Below are positions 8,829 through 20,821 of a stretch of DNA of 64,000 bases, in pieces; the stretch's first letter is position 1; the number at the start of each line of letters is the position of its first letter. Source of the DNA: Stomorhina lunata (Eukaryota; Arthropoda; Insecta; Diptera; Rhiniidae); the NCBI GenBank assembly GCA_933228675.1, contig OW121743.1:62193118-62257117 (forward strand). Direction: 5' to 3'. A program made the translations under genes and the position numbers. Below the pieces are notes generated by a model. It searched no databases and was not told the DNA's origin. It saw nothing but the letters and a program-made list of their open reading frames with translations.

Positions 8829-11633
8829 GATTCACAAGGTGTTTTATTAAGTCATAAGGGACTAACAAAGTCATATTATTGAAAATAAGCTCGGCTTCGA
8901 AAAATTCTTACTCGTTTTTAAAATAATGAAAATTAATTTAAATTGTGTAGCATAACTTTAGGTGTTCCATAATTAAAGTCTTATTAAACAAAACAATTTT
9001 AAGCAAGTCCAAAGCTAATAGTTCATAAAATATAACCAACTTTAAATGTTCCCTGAAATACTGCTTATTTTGTTTGGGATATACAACTCCTCGAACCTCC
9101 TTAAAGTATGCAATATCAATTGTTATTCTAAATGTAGTTAATTTTAAATTCTGTGCTGGAATTTTCTACACTTTGAAAAACACACAATTTTGTTTTTAAA
9201 ATATAACTAAGAACAAAATAGTACATTTCAAATAAAAAAAAAGTTGTTTTGTTAAGAATATAAAAATCTTCGAACCTCCTAAAAGTTTGCAATAAATTGT
9301 TATTCTAAATCTAGTTAATTTTAACTACGGAAATGTTATTTGGTTTAAATTTTCAATACTTCGAATTCTTTATCGCACTAGGTTGTGAAATAATAAAGTT
9401 TCATTTAAATTTTTGTAGTATACCTTTAGGAGTTAATTAAAGTTTTATTTAAAAAAAATTAGTTTTTAAAATATCTTAAAGAACAAAATAGTTTAACTCA
9501 AATCCAAATAACCCAGTTTTAAAAGTTCCATGAAATACAAGTAGTTTAGGTTGAAATATAAAACACTCTGAACCTCCTAAAAGTTTACAATATAAACTAT
9601 TATTCATAGTGTATTTAAATTTAAATTCTGTGCGGAAATGTTTTCCATTATTTAAAATGTCCATACTTTAAAAAATTTAATATCTTATTCGATCTTTGAA
9701 TAATGAAAAGTTAATTGAATTTTTGTAGTATACTTTAAGGGAGCCCGTAATTTAATTCGTATTAAATAAAACAATTTGATTCTAAATATTGACTCTCAGA
9801 ATAATTCTATGAGCATTATAGTTTAACACTTCAAATATTCGCTGAAATACGTTTGTTTTGATCAGAGTATAAAGCTTTTTAAACCTCCTAAAAGTATACA
9901 CTATTAAATGATATTCTAAACTTAATATACTTTAAATTCTATGCCAAAATGTCTTCCTTGGTTTCAAACTTCTACAATGCTAAAAATGTGTTATATCTTT
10001 TGATTCAAAAATAGTTTAATTTAATTTAAAATTGTGTAGTATACCTTAAGGAGGCCCACAATTGAATTTTTATTAAATAGAACAATATTGATTCTCAGAA
10101 TATTTCTTTGAGCAAAATAGTTTAATTTAAATCATGTAAATAGGAAACAGCTTCAAATGTTCCCTAAAATACAGGTTGTTTTGATTGGAATATAAAGCTT
10201 TTCGAGCCTCCTAAAAGTATTCAAAAACGCTTTAAATTCTATGCCGGAATGTCGTCATTGGTTTCGAATTTCTACACTTCAAAAAATTTGTTATAGAACT
10301 CGATTCTATAATAAAATTAAGGTTCAAATTGTTTAGATACCTTAAGGAGTTTCGTAATTATGTTGTAGTTTTATCAAATAAAACAATTTTAGTTTTTAAA
10401 ATATATCTAAGGGTGAAAAAAATGAACTCAAATCATAAATTTTGAATGGAACAAATAAGTCCCTGTAATATACGTTGCTTGATTGGAATATAATGATTTT
10501 CGCACCCCCTTAAAGTATACAATATTAAATAATATTCAAAAAATAATATACTTCAAATTCTGTAACGGAATGTCTCCTAGGTTTCAAATTTCTACAATTC
10601 GAAAAAAATGTTATGGCACTCAATTCTAACATAATATAATTTTATTTAAAATTATGTTGTATACCTGAAGGAGGCCAATAATAAATGTTTTATAAAATCA
10701 AAAATTTTGATTTTTTAAACATATTTAAGAGCGAAATAATTTAACTCAAATCATGAATTTTGAAGGCAACAAACAGGTCTCTAAAATATACGTTGTTTTG
10801 ATAAGAGTATAAAACTTTTCGAACCTCCTAAAGGTATGCAATAAAATATAGTTAAAAATCTAGTTAATTTAAAATCCGGTGCTAGAAAATTTTTCTTAGT
10901 TTTGAATTTCTTCATTCAAGTCTTTTCATTATTTAAGTGATAAAATTAAAATTTAGGTAGAATATAAAATGACTTCCAAAATTCTTCATTTTCTGATAAG
11001 AAATATGTTTTTCCCTAAAATTCTATATTTTCCGATTAGATACCTCATACCGGAGTTTTTATTTTAATTAAACCATGTATATTTGCTAAAACTCACCTTA
11101 AAGTATTTTAGTGTTAACTTGTAAGCAAAAACCATATATCCACCTAAAAGTAGGCAATACAAATTTCTTAGAAATTGTATTAATTTCAATTTGAATATTG
11201 TTAGGGAATCTGAATCCTTATGCCGAATTCCAATACTAGAATCCTAAAGAAACTAATGAGATTTTTTGAAATTTGTAAAGCATGCTTTTAGGAGGTCTGA
11301 TATGAACAAAATAGCTTTTTGGAAACTAAACACTTTTATTTCTATGTTATTTCTGAACAAAATTTATTTACTGAAATCAGGCATTTTAATATTCAAAAAA
11401 TGACTTTTTAAAATCAGTTGTTTAAATTTATGTTACACAGAATATAATTTTCATGAATCCCCTAAAAATATGCAATAAAATTGCGAACGAAATCTCAATT
11501 TCGACAATTCTGTGAGAATTTGATAACAAAAATTGTAAAGTAATTTCCTAATGGATTTTTTTTAAGTTTTCATCTTATAAACAAAGTAATATGACTTAAA
11601 GACAATATGACTTGTTAGTACACCTTGTGAATC
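8829..11633. mobile_element. Inverted-ended element filled with ~310-bp tandem units
   Basis: The ends are inverted copies: GATTCACAAGGTGT at 8829-8842 and ACACCTTGTGAATC at 11620-11633. AAGTCATA is also shared just inside both ends. The interior is an array of diverged units of about 300-320 bp. The marker GAACCTCCTAAAAGTATGC recurs at about 9093, 9272, 9570, 9881, 10204, 10502, 10821, 11138 and 11455. About 155 bp from each marker lies an inverted relative, GTATACCTTAAGGAGG (about 9416, 9725, 10037, 10334, 10653). No protein frame survives. The architecture resembles fold-back type DNA elements, whose ends are built of tandem repeats, but the superfamily is unknown and no target duplication is clear. 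Confidence 0.7.
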
Positions 11634-12300
11634 TCCAAAACATTTATTCATACATACAACAACAACAACAAAAAATGCAGTAAAAAAAATACTTAAAAAT
11701 TACTACATAAAGAACCTGTAAAAACTGTTATCTCCAAAAGAAAATCTAATTTTCTAATTTCCACATAAAATTACACAAATCCTATAAAAATACTAATAAA
11801 ATCTAATTCAACACACACACAAAACACTAAAACAAATGTTGTATGTATGTTTAAATAATAATAGTAATAATTATAATTTCTAACTTCCATAAATGGAATT
11901 TACTACGATTTTTGTTTTCCCAAAATGTGTGTTGATCCAAAATAGAAAAAAAAATTGCAATTCAAAAACATTTACATTTAGATATTAACAAAATTTTGCA
12001 ACTACAAGGAAATTATCAAGAATATTTACATTTATGTATAGGAAAATATGAACATTTTCCTAAAATTATACAGGTGTGTGTATGTATTCGAAAAGTCTAT
12101 TTGTGTGAATGTAAAAATGTGTGTGAATACCTATGTATGTTAGTGTGTGTGTTTCGAATTTTGGTAAACCTTTCACTTCTTCTATCATAATATTCATATA
12201 TGCAGTTTACCTACATTTTGTATAATAATTTGTTGCAAATGTTTTGCTGCATTTTCCCTACATCTTCTATATTGTATTATATTTGGTACAAAATACTCTA
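11634..12300. other. Spacer with short (ACA)n tract
   Basis: A+T-rich unique sequence. A short (ACAACA)n tract lies at about 11655-11672, and a GTGTGTATGT-rich patch (imperfect TG repeat) at 12070-12150. I see no gene. The one open frame, at 11996-12190, lies over the TG-rich patch and carries Cys/Val-rich peptide typical of such repeats. Confidence 0.4.
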
Positions 12301-12308
12301 GAGTTGAT

Positions 12309-12840
12309 AGGTTTTGTGCAAAAAAGAACCCAGTGAACATTAGAGCTAAAAAATTTCCATCGATTTCATAAATACAACTATTCGAATTCCTTAAGATATT
12401 TAAAAAACCTAAGACTCAAGTGTAAAAATATAAATATATTCAACAAGTTAAGTGAATTCTTTAAGATATTTCTAAAAACTCTAGGTTAAATAGCTTTTTG
12501 TGCAAAAATCATCTCAGTGAATATTATAGCTAAAAAATTTCCATCGATTTCATAAATCCAACTATTCAAATTCTTTTGTCTTGATAAGTTTTTGTGCAAC
12601 TAGGAAGCCAGTGAACATTATAACTAAAAAATTTCCATCGATTTCATAATTCCAACTATACGAATTCTTCAGTCTTGATAAGTTTTTGTGCAATTAGGAA
12701 TCCAGTGAACAATATAGCTAAAAAATTTCCATCGATTTCATAAATCCAACTTTTCGAATTCTTTAAATATTTCCAGTAAACTAAGACTCAAGTGTCAAAA
12801 TATTAATATATTCAACAAGTTAAGTGGATTGTATTAAAAA
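12309..12840. repeat. Diverged ~94-bp tandem repeats
   Basis: The conserved block GCTAAAAAATTTCCATCGAT recurs near 12345, 12529, 12622 and 12717. It is preceded each time by TTTTGTGCAA and CCAGTGAAC and followed by TTCATAAATCCAACTA. Spacing is about 184, 93 and 95 bp, so one interval is a double-length unit. A second block, AAGACTCAAGTGT...ATTCAACAAGTTAAGTG, occurs at about 12410-12470 and again at 12783-12838, marking a larger duplicated segment. Function unknown. Confidence 0.85.
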
Positions 12841-13884
12841 AAGACTTTCTCATTACTTCAAAGAAAACGCTTCTTTATAAAGACAAATTTTACTACAAAC
12901 GAAATAATATTGAGATTTCTTATAAGAAATTATTAAAAACCAATTGGATTGAAGAACAATTTCTTATTAGTTATATTTATTTAATAATTTTAAAAACCTT
13001 TTTTTATTGAAATATTTTCCAATACAAATAAAATCACATAAATAATTGAATTTCAATTTGCAAAAAATGTAATTAAAATATGAATTACTTGTAAAGTAAT
13101 TTTAAAAGCAATTTTAAAAAAGTAAAAAGAACTGAGATTCTTAGTCTCAAAAAACATTTTAATAAAAATTGAATAAAAAATTCTCAAAGTTTTATTTTAA
13201 ATAAGTCCATGAATAAATTTTTATAAAATATTTTTATATCTTTATTAAATTTCTTTAAAATTTGAATATTTAAATCTACAATCTATGTATCAAAATGTGA
13301 TATTGGTAAATCGTGTTGCATACTTTTGGGCAGTTTCTAATAATTTATTATAAAAACTGTAACTGCATTTCTTAAAAGTATTCAACTAACATTTAGTTTT
13401 AATACAATTTATATTTATATTTAAAATAATTGTTGGCTAGTATTAGTTTTTGACTTTTGTTATCATTATGTACTAGTAAAGCCTGATTCAATGTTTGACT
13501 CGCAAAAGCTCACGAATCAAAAATATTCGTGGGTGTGCTAGAAATTTGGAGTTTAACTTTTAACCACTCCAACCAAGACCCCAAAAATATGCAGCCAAGT
13601 TTGCTCTTCTATTCTTGAATCCAAAACTTTTATCCGGATTTGAAACTCGTAACATTTTGGTAAAATATTGTAATGAAGACTCTATCAGCTTAAGGTAATT
13701 TTATGACTCCATTGTCTATTGCAACTGAATTTTAGTTGCTTCGTCTACTGCAAAACACAACCAGTGAAAAATGTTGTATATGGCAACACATGAATGTTAG
13801 TTGCTAAAAGTTATTGAAAATTGTGACTGGCAACTATGACGAAGAAGCAAAATTGTAAACGAACAGCCATTTTATTGAAAAAAA
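12841..13884. other. Spacer before SINE copy 2
   Basis: A+T-rich to about 13490, then somewhat GC-richer to 13860. The latter part contains repeated TTGCAACTG / GTTGC themes (13725-13740, 13800, 13830) and may be an unidentified mobile-element remnant around the SINE. No gene recognised. Confidence 0.35.
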
Positions 13885-14050
13885 GTGAAAAAAATCCGGC
13901 TCCGAACTGTAAGTGCATTAGTGAGAAAAGTTTTACATAGCCTAATACTCAATAACCAGTGGCTAGCTGAGTTATGAGCTGAACCACGGGATTGAACTTG
14001 GGACATCTGGTATGCTAGGCGAATGGCCAACCTGCTATACCACGGCGGTG
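13885..14050 (-). mobile_element. tRNA-derived SINE, copy 2, uninterrupted
   Basis: On the - strand from 14046 it reads GCCGTGGTATAGCAGG, then CGCCTAGCATACCAG, then CCCAAGTTCAATCCC (B box, one change from the GTTCGATCC of copy 1). The body follows: CAGCTCATAACTCAGCTAGCC ... GGCTATGTAAAAC ... CTAATGCA ... TTCGGAGCCGG, then a short T-rich tail. The body matches copy 1 across the site where copy 1 is split. The A/B boxes imply Pol III transcription of the source element. I do not call it a functional tRNA gene, because acceptor pairing is poor and the 3' end runs into a non-tRNA body. Confidence 0.82.
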
Positions 14051-14395
14051 CTATACCAAAAAAACTAGTTATTACGATAATAAATAATTGCAATAAATTG
14101 GGATCTTAGTGCAATACACTACAGTAAAACTTTTAAATTAAAATATTTAAACTTATACAAATTAGTACGATTTAAGATTTCTTCGGAACGTAGTTTCTTA
14201 TGGAAATATATTTTCTCCGCTTTTTTTACACAAAAATTTACAGCAACTACAAATTCCCGGTAGCTGAAATGCATCATAACTGGCAACTAGAATTGACTCT
14301 GGTTGCCATCTATAATATTATTAATAACTGATAAGGCAACTGTGGTTCTGTTATCAGTTATCATTAACCTTTTGTCAATTGACAACATAATTAAA

Positions 14396-14700
14396 ATAAC
14401 TTTTATTTCTGCTCGAAAAAATAAAAGTAAAAAAATAACTTTCATTTCTGCTCGAAAAAATAAAAATCAAAAAATAACTTTTATTCTTGCTTGAAAAAAT
14501 AAAAGTTAAAAATAACTGTTATGTTTGCTCGAAAAAACAAAAGTTAAAAAGTTACTTTTATTTTTGCTTGAAAAAATAAAAGTCAAAAATAACTGTTATT
14601 TTTTATCGAAAAAATAAAAGTGAAAAAATAACTTTTATTTCTGCTCGAAAAATTAAAAGTCAAAAAATAACTTTCATTTTCTGACTTTTACGATAAAAGT
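14396..14700. repeat. 39-bp tandem repeat with internal dyad
   Basis: About eight units spaced 38-39 bp (14396, 14435, 14474, 14512, 14551 and onward). Each holds ATAACTTTTATTT, then TGCTCGAAAA, then AATAAAAGTCAAAA. ACTTTTATTT and AAATAAAAGT are complementary, so every unit can form a hairpin with a short loop around TGCTCG. The array is bounded on the right by AAAAGTTATAACAGTTACGG, an inverted, decayed relative. Flanks contain ATAACTGAT and ATCAGTTAT at about 14325-14360, so the array may lie inside a small mobile element. Confidence 0.88.
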
Positions 14701-16327
14701 TATAACAGTTACGGTCCCTGTAATAAAGATATAATTCAAATATTGTGATAAAATTATTTTAGAAAGATTAAGCTTTTATTGACATTACAAATTTGTTTAC
14801 TTTAAATTATTTAAGTGATTTTGCTTTTATGATTTTAGGATCTAGTGTAATTTGGACTCTTAAATATTTTTTTTTTTTTTGGATTTCATTCAATTTACTT
14901 TAATAACAAGAAGCTTTTTGTAAAGAAACTTTTTTCCAAGCCCCTAAAAACATACTCCAAAATATATTTCGATTGATTTTAAATAAGTTTTTGGGAGTAG
15001 TCTTTTGGGATATATAGAAAATATTATTAAGAATTTTGCTATAATTTTTTGGTTTATTAGAACAAGTTTTTGGAATAAGCAACAAATAGTCAATAGTTAA
15101 ATCAAAGAAAATATTTTTCTCCTAAAACTATACTACATAAATCTAAGATTTCGATTATAGAACTAAATAAAATAATTTAAGAGTATTTTTTTTTTAAATA
15201 ATTTATCCACTGATAAACTTAAATAATTTAACCAAATTAAAAATTTTATCAAAATAATTTCATTCAATAGTTAAACAAAATTTGAATATTATTTTTTCCC
15301 TCAAATATTAATGCCTTCAAATATTTTGCTTACAATTAGTTGGAAAATCATTTAAAAGTTCAATGAATGAATGAATTATTTATTTAATAATTTATGGTTT
15401 TTACAAATATTTATTTATGGCAAATAAATCGTTAACTGGGTTATATATTTAATGCAATATTCTAATAATCAAAATATTCAAATTTTTTGCCTGTATATGG
15501 CCAAAAACACACGTAACATAAATTTTTTGTATGCATATGAATTATTATTTTAGAAATATAATAAAATAAAAATCTAATATTTAGAAAATGCACGTACTCT
15601 ATAGATTTAGATACATACAGAAATAAATAAAATACATTTAAATTTGAATACAAATAAATGCATTTCTAAAGCTTATTTCATTTGTTTTATCCAAAAATAC
15701 ATAAGCAATGATAATAATAATAATAATAATATTGGGCATTGGCATTAAAAGGGTTATAACTATAAATGTTACAAATCTTTTCTTTTTTAATTAGACCCAC
15801 GATAGGTCAAAATAATGTATTAATAGCCTAAGAGTTGCTTTTAAGCTAAATTATTCTTCATCTATTTCTTTAAAAGCATTTAAATACTAGGCGGGCATAG
15901 GCCCTAAATGTCAAATTTGATATAAAACATGCTAACGGCCTTCAGTTGTCTTTTTCACTCTAGAGCTTATATAGTAAATCTACGATTATGTACAAAATTT
16001 CTTTGATTTTTCCAAAAAAAAGTTTTTGAAAACCAAAATTTTACACGAATTTTTCTTTCTTCATGTCATTTTTGCTTTATGACTTTCTTCAAAAATATTA
16101 AAAAAAAGTTTTAAATTTAGAAACTTTAGATATCATTTTCGAGTATTATAGTTATTCTGCAAATTTTTTCAAATAAGATTTTTATTTAATTAAGTTTTAG
16201 TTTTTTAAGGATTTCTTTGAAAATTCTGAAAAAGGACTTAAGGGTTATGCAAATGTTAGAAATGATAGAATAAATAGAAATTAAAATATGAAATTTTAAA
16301 ACTTGAGAAAATAAAATTTAAATGAAA
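14701..16327. other. A+T-rich spacer
   Basis: Unique-looking sequence with long poly-T and poly-A runs and a short (ATA)n microsatellite at about 15709-15731. No gene, no conserved domain and no element ends recognised. Open frames are short and Asn/Lys/Ile/Phe-rich. Confidence 0.4.
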
Positions 16328-17108
16328 ATAAGTAAGAGTGTTATAGTCGGATGTGCCCAATCTTATATACCCACCATCAAATTGTATTAAATTTAGAAAC
16401 ATATCTCAATTCAATCCGATTTCGTTCATTTTCAAGACACAACTTTGTCAAGACTTTTAGAATACTCTTGTAAAATTTTGTCCCTCTAGCCCTTTTCGTT
16501 AAGGCGCTATTGCGCTTTTATCTGAAAGACAGGCGGACATAAACCCCCTATTTCTTTTTTTGTATTTTTGTGTTTCCGTAAGTTTTTTATATGGGAGCTA
16601 TAGTCAAATGGTGACCGATTTTGATAAAATTTTACACACTGGCTGGCATTGACATAAGACTTCTTTGTGTTAAATTAAGTGGCCATAGCTATTGCAGTTT
16701 ATTATTTATAGGCATTCTAGTGTATTAATGGTGGAATTTAGGCTGTTTCCGTGAGTATTTTGTATGGGATTATGATCATACCTGTTAAAATTTGTCATTT
16801 ATTAGCAAATAAGCGATAAGCCTAGGCGAGGTTATACGGGAGCTATGGTCAAATGTAAACCGATTTCGCCCAATTTCAATACCAACATTATCTAGGAAAT
16901 TAAGAATATTTTTGCCATGTTTCAGTGACCTAGCTCCTTTGGTTAAGGCCTTATCGTGCTTTTAACAGACAGACGGACAGGAAGACAGACAGACAGAAAG
17001 ACGGTCATCGCTCAATCGTCTTAGAATATATTAGAAGATTATAATATATATCCCTATTGTTTTTTAAGCCAATATTAAGGAAAATACAAACGGAATGACG
17101 ATATACCC
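16328..17108 (-). mobile_element. Family A dispersed element, copy 2
   Basis: Begins AAGTAAGAGTGTTATAGTCGG (reverse of the TCTTACTTGTT end of copy 1), followed by a decayed hairpin and TATACCCACCATC. The interior holds the theme 'GTTTTTTATATGGGAGCTATAGTCAAATGGTGACCGATT', the block GGCGCTATTGCGCTTTTATC, and GACA repeats at about 16970-17000. It ends ACAAACGGAATGACGATATACCCCC at 17108, directly against a truncated MITE. It matches the 58.9-60.3 kb copy closely in the same orientation. Non-coding remnant. Confidence 0.78.
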
Positions 17109-17383
17109 CCTATTCAATCGATATCGATCGAAAACTCAGACTTTTAAGCAAATATTGTGAAGTATACTTTAGGGATGTTCAAAGTTACTTCGATGCAAAA
17201 AGTTTATTGAAATTTGGTATCCATTTTGATTCGTTTTTAAAAACATATCGTCCAATTAAAACTCTTTTACTATTGGTCATCTTTTGACAAATAACTTAAA
17301 AAAATATAGTAAACTGTGCATCTTTTAAACAAATTTGATTATCCTTAAAGTATGCTATACAAATTTTTTGAAAATATCTAAAA
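17109..17383 (+). mobile_element. Truncated second copy of the 318-bp MITE
   Basis: Matches the MITE at 5995-6312 from ATCGATATCGATCGAAAACTC through AGTATACTTTAGGGATG and CCTTAAAGTATGC to GAAAATAT. It lacks the outermost left bases (GGGCCAAATTACCGC) and the whole right inverted end. The right edge changes into the conserved lead-in of the tandem array at 17458. It is therefore an inactive fragment caught between family A copy 2 and the array. Confidence 0.85.
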
Positions 17384-17386
17384 TCG

Positions 17387-17428
17387 TTGGCAGAGTTGCA
17401 GAGACTTTTATACTTTTAACTAAAATTT
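17387..17428. repeat. Array lead-in shared with 44281-44319
   Basis: GGCAGAGTTGC followed within about 10 bp by TATACTTTTAACTAAAATT. The same pair of blocks occurs at 44281-44319. In both places a TATCAAAA/CTATAG tandem array begins within 30-80 bp downstream. A shared unique flank means that array and flank were copied together, or that both arrays grew inside copies of one parent element. Confidence 0.75.
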
Positions 17429-17457
17429 GTTTATTTTTTTCAATGTGATGTAAAAAA

Positions 17458-18158
17458 AAAACGTTTTTATTTTAATATTTTTATCAAAAATTTTTCTAAA
17501 GAAAATTTTTTTATCAAAAATTTTTCTATAGAAAATTTTTTATCAAGAATTTTTCTGTAGAAAATTTGTTTGTGACAAATTTTTTTTATAGAAAATTTTT
17601 TGATAGATAATTTTTTGTTATCAAAAGTGTTTCTATAGAAAATTTTATATCAAAAATTTTTCTATAGAAAATTTTATTAACAAAAAATGTTTATATCAAA
17701 AATTTTTCTATAGCAAATTTTTGTATCTAAAATGTTTCTTTAGAAATCTTTTTTATCAAAAATTTTTCTATAGAAAATTTTTTAATCAAAAATTTTTGTA
17801 CAGAAAATTTGTTTATCTAAAATTTTTCTATAAAATTTTTTTTTACCAAAAATTTTTCTATAGAAAAATTTTTTATCAAAAATTTTTCTATAAAATTTTT
17901 TTATCTAAAATTTTTTTAATGAAAATTTTTTTGTCAAAAATTTTTGTATAGAAAATTTTTTTATCTAAAATTTTCCTATAGAAAACTTTTTTATCAAAAA
18001 TTTTTCTATAGACAAATTTTTTAATCAAAAATTTTTCTACAGAAAATTTTTTTTTATCAAAAATGTTTCTTTTTTTATAAAAAATTTTTCTGTGGATTTT
18101 TTTTTAATTTTTCTATAAGAAATTTTTTTATCAAAAAATTTTCTTTAGAAAATTTTGT
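17458..18158. repeat. ~30-bp tandem array, TATCAAAA + CTATAG halves
   Basis: About 23 diverged units of roughly 30 bp, alternating TTATCAAAAATTTTT with CTATAGAAAATTTTTT. Copies vary more than in the arrays at 21 or 41 kb, with frequent single-base changes and indels. Open frames across it are repeat artefacts: a 30-bp unit keeps frame and produces Lys/Phe/Tyr-rich peptides. Confidence 0.92.
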
Positions 18159-19194
18159 AAGATTTACTTCATTATAACTTATTTGTGAAAAGTTCTTGAT
18201 AGTAAAGGAATTTTATTTAAACTAAATGCTTTGATGAACAAAAGGATATGTTTTGATATCAATTTGGTTTAAACTTTTTACAAAATAAATTATTTTAAGA
18301 ATCCCTAAGGTATGTTACACAATATTTGCTAATAACGGCAATTTGGCTCCTGAACTCAAATTCTAGGAAATTTATTTGTTAACAAGAAAAATATGAAATT
18401 AAACAAGATTTTTTTAGTTGTATTTATTTTTCCCTTGAATAAATCTTGTCAGTTTATAATACTAGCAATTCCATTGAATTGAAATTAATACTCTCAGCCA
18501 ATCATGTGTGTTTTTATATATAGATTTTTATATAGATTTTCATAATAAATTAAATCTGTTAAATCAAATTATAGATATTAAATTTCCTCAAAAAAGGGAA
18601 AAAATCACTCAAATTAAATCCGTTTCCCTTGAAATATCACAGAAAAATTTGTGCGTATTTTTTTTTTTTTTTTTTGTAAAATTTTAAGAAAATTTCACTT
18701 CAACTTTTTATAGCTGCTTCTGTTGCCGCCTTGTAAGGCACATCTGGTCAAACATTATGACAAAATTGTATCTTTTGTTTTGTATGTTTTTTGTTCTGTT
18801 GCTGTAACATGTGTCTCATAACGTTTTACACTTCAATGAAACGCTCGAAATAAAATAACCAGCGAAAAATAATGATTTTTTTTGTGAATAACCTGTACAT
18901 TCCTTTTCTACCTGTTCGGCAGAAAAAAAGGCGCTTCATATTTATGGTTCAATAATCTTTAAAAATCATTATATTGGGATTGTGATAAGAAAAGATTAAA
19001 TTAAGGCAACAATTCTCAAGTCTCTTTGTAAGACTTTGCTCGAAAAAACGGAGGAGATGAACCAGTGCATGGGAAAAACTGATAGTGAATAAGTGTAAGA
19101 AAGGAAATCAAGAATAAAAAGAAACAGATGTTTTTTGTTTTCCTTTAATAAAAGGCAGAAAAAAGCAGCGAGAGGAGGAACCTGAAGGATAAGA
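18159..19194. other. Spacer between arrays
   Basis: A+T-rich sequence without a recognisable gene. At about 18298-18318 the motif AATCCCTAAGGTATG resembles the subterminal CCTTAAAGTATGC motif found in the MITE and in two longer-unit arrays, suggesting a decayed relative. A GC-richer patch at 18715-18760 (GCTGCTTCTGTTGCCGCC) has no identifiable role. Confidence 0.35.
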
Positions 19195-20640
19195 GATTCT
19201 TTGGTTTTAAAGCGGATTAACTCTTTTTTACTGCTGATATACTTTCAGCCATGGAAAAGGAAAGATGCAAAAAATGAACATTATTTAAGGTGATTTAAAA
19301 TGTTACTGAATTTATTAAAATATTTAAAATTCTGTCTTAAAAGAATATTTTCAAGATAAAAGGAGAAAATATTAACATTTTATAAAACAGCCTTAAAGTA
19401 TGCAACATGATTTTTCGACAACTTCGCAGATTTTAATTAGTATCAACAATATTCACATCAGAGATTTTATGACGGTCTTTTGTTAAAAATACGACAGAAA
19501 TTGTGTTATATTATGATTTTAAAAGATTCTTTGATTTTAAAGCGGATTAACTCTTTTAGCAGCCGATGTAGCTTCAGCCATCAAAAGGGAAGATGTAAAC
19601 ATGATCATTGTTCAAAGTAATATAAAATATTAAAAAATGTATATAAAAAATTTAAAATTCTTTCTTAAAAGAACATTTTCAATATGAAACCAAAAATATA
19701 CATTTTCTAAAGCAGCCTAAAACTATGCAAGATTATTTCGAGACAACTTTTTTATAAGTATCAATGACGTTAGGATCAGAAAAGTTTTGTAGGCATCTTT
19801 GTCAAAAAATCATTAAAATACGACAGAAATTGTGTTATATTATGATTTTAAGTGATTCTTTGATTTTAAACCAGATTAACTCATTTTTACTGCTGATATA
19901 CTTTCAGCTACGGAAAAGGAAAGATGCAAAAAATGAGCACTATATAAGGTGATTTAAAATGTTAAAGAATTTATTAAAATATTTAAAATTCTGTCAAATA
20001 AAAGTATTTTCAAGATGAAACAAAAGATATCAGCATTTAATGAAACAGCCTAAAAGTATGCAACATGATTTTTCGACAACTTTTTAATTAGTATCTACGA
20101 CGCTATCATCAGAGAATTTATATACTTTTATTATATTATTTATTATTATATTATTATATTATAATTTTAAAAGATTCTTTGATTTTAAAGCGTATTAACT
20201 CTTTTTTGCTGCCGATTTACTTTCAGCTGTAGAACGGAAGTTATAAACATGAGCATTATTAAGAGTGATTTCAAATGTTAAAGAATTTAATAAAAATATT
20301 AAAATTCTTTCCTATAAGATTATTTTCAAGACGAAACTAGAAAAATAAGCATTTTTTTTAGTATAAAGGACATTAGCATTAGACCCGATTTTTTGTTAAA
20401 AATACGACGGAAAATATGTAATATTATGATTTTAAGGGATTCTTTGATTTTAAGGCGGATTAACTCTTTTTGCTGCCTATATATTTACTTATTACTTTAT
20501 TTACTTATTTACTCACCTGTAAAAAAGAATGTTATAAAAATGGGCATTATTATGTATAAACTAATATGATACATAATTTATTAACATTTTCAAAATTATT
20601 ACTTAATGGAAGCGCCTTAAAGTATGCAACATGAATTTTC
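19195..20640. repeat. ~330-bp diverged tandem repeat, about 4.5 units
   Basis: The marker GATTCTTTGATTTTAAAGCG recurs at 19195, 19525, 19854, 20173 and 20438 (spacing 330, 329, 319, 265). Each unit also carries CTTTCAGC, GAAAGATGCAAAAAATGA, AAAATTCT.TCTTAAAAG.ATATTTTCAAGA and, near its end, GCCTTAAAGTATGCAACATG. Later units are shortened. There is no conserved open frame across units. The motif CCTTAAAGTATGC links it to the 8.8-11.6 kb element and to the 318-bp MITE. Confidence 0.9.
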
Positions 20641-20821
20641 GTTTATTTGTCAGATTTTTATTAGTGTTAAGTCTCGCAATACTGAATCCAAAAAGCACAT
20701 TTTCTTCAGAAACCTTATGCAGAACTACATACAAATGAGTTAACTTATAATTATTACTCTAAATTCAAGTCGAAAACAAGTGGGAAATATTAAAACTCCC
20801 AAAAGGTAAATTTTTTTAAGT

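Noticed and set aside
13990..14050. Possible functional tRNA gene
   Set aside because: A and B boxes and an anticodon-like arm exist, but acceptor pairing is poor and the sequence continues into a non-tRNA body shared with copy 1, so it is a SINE.
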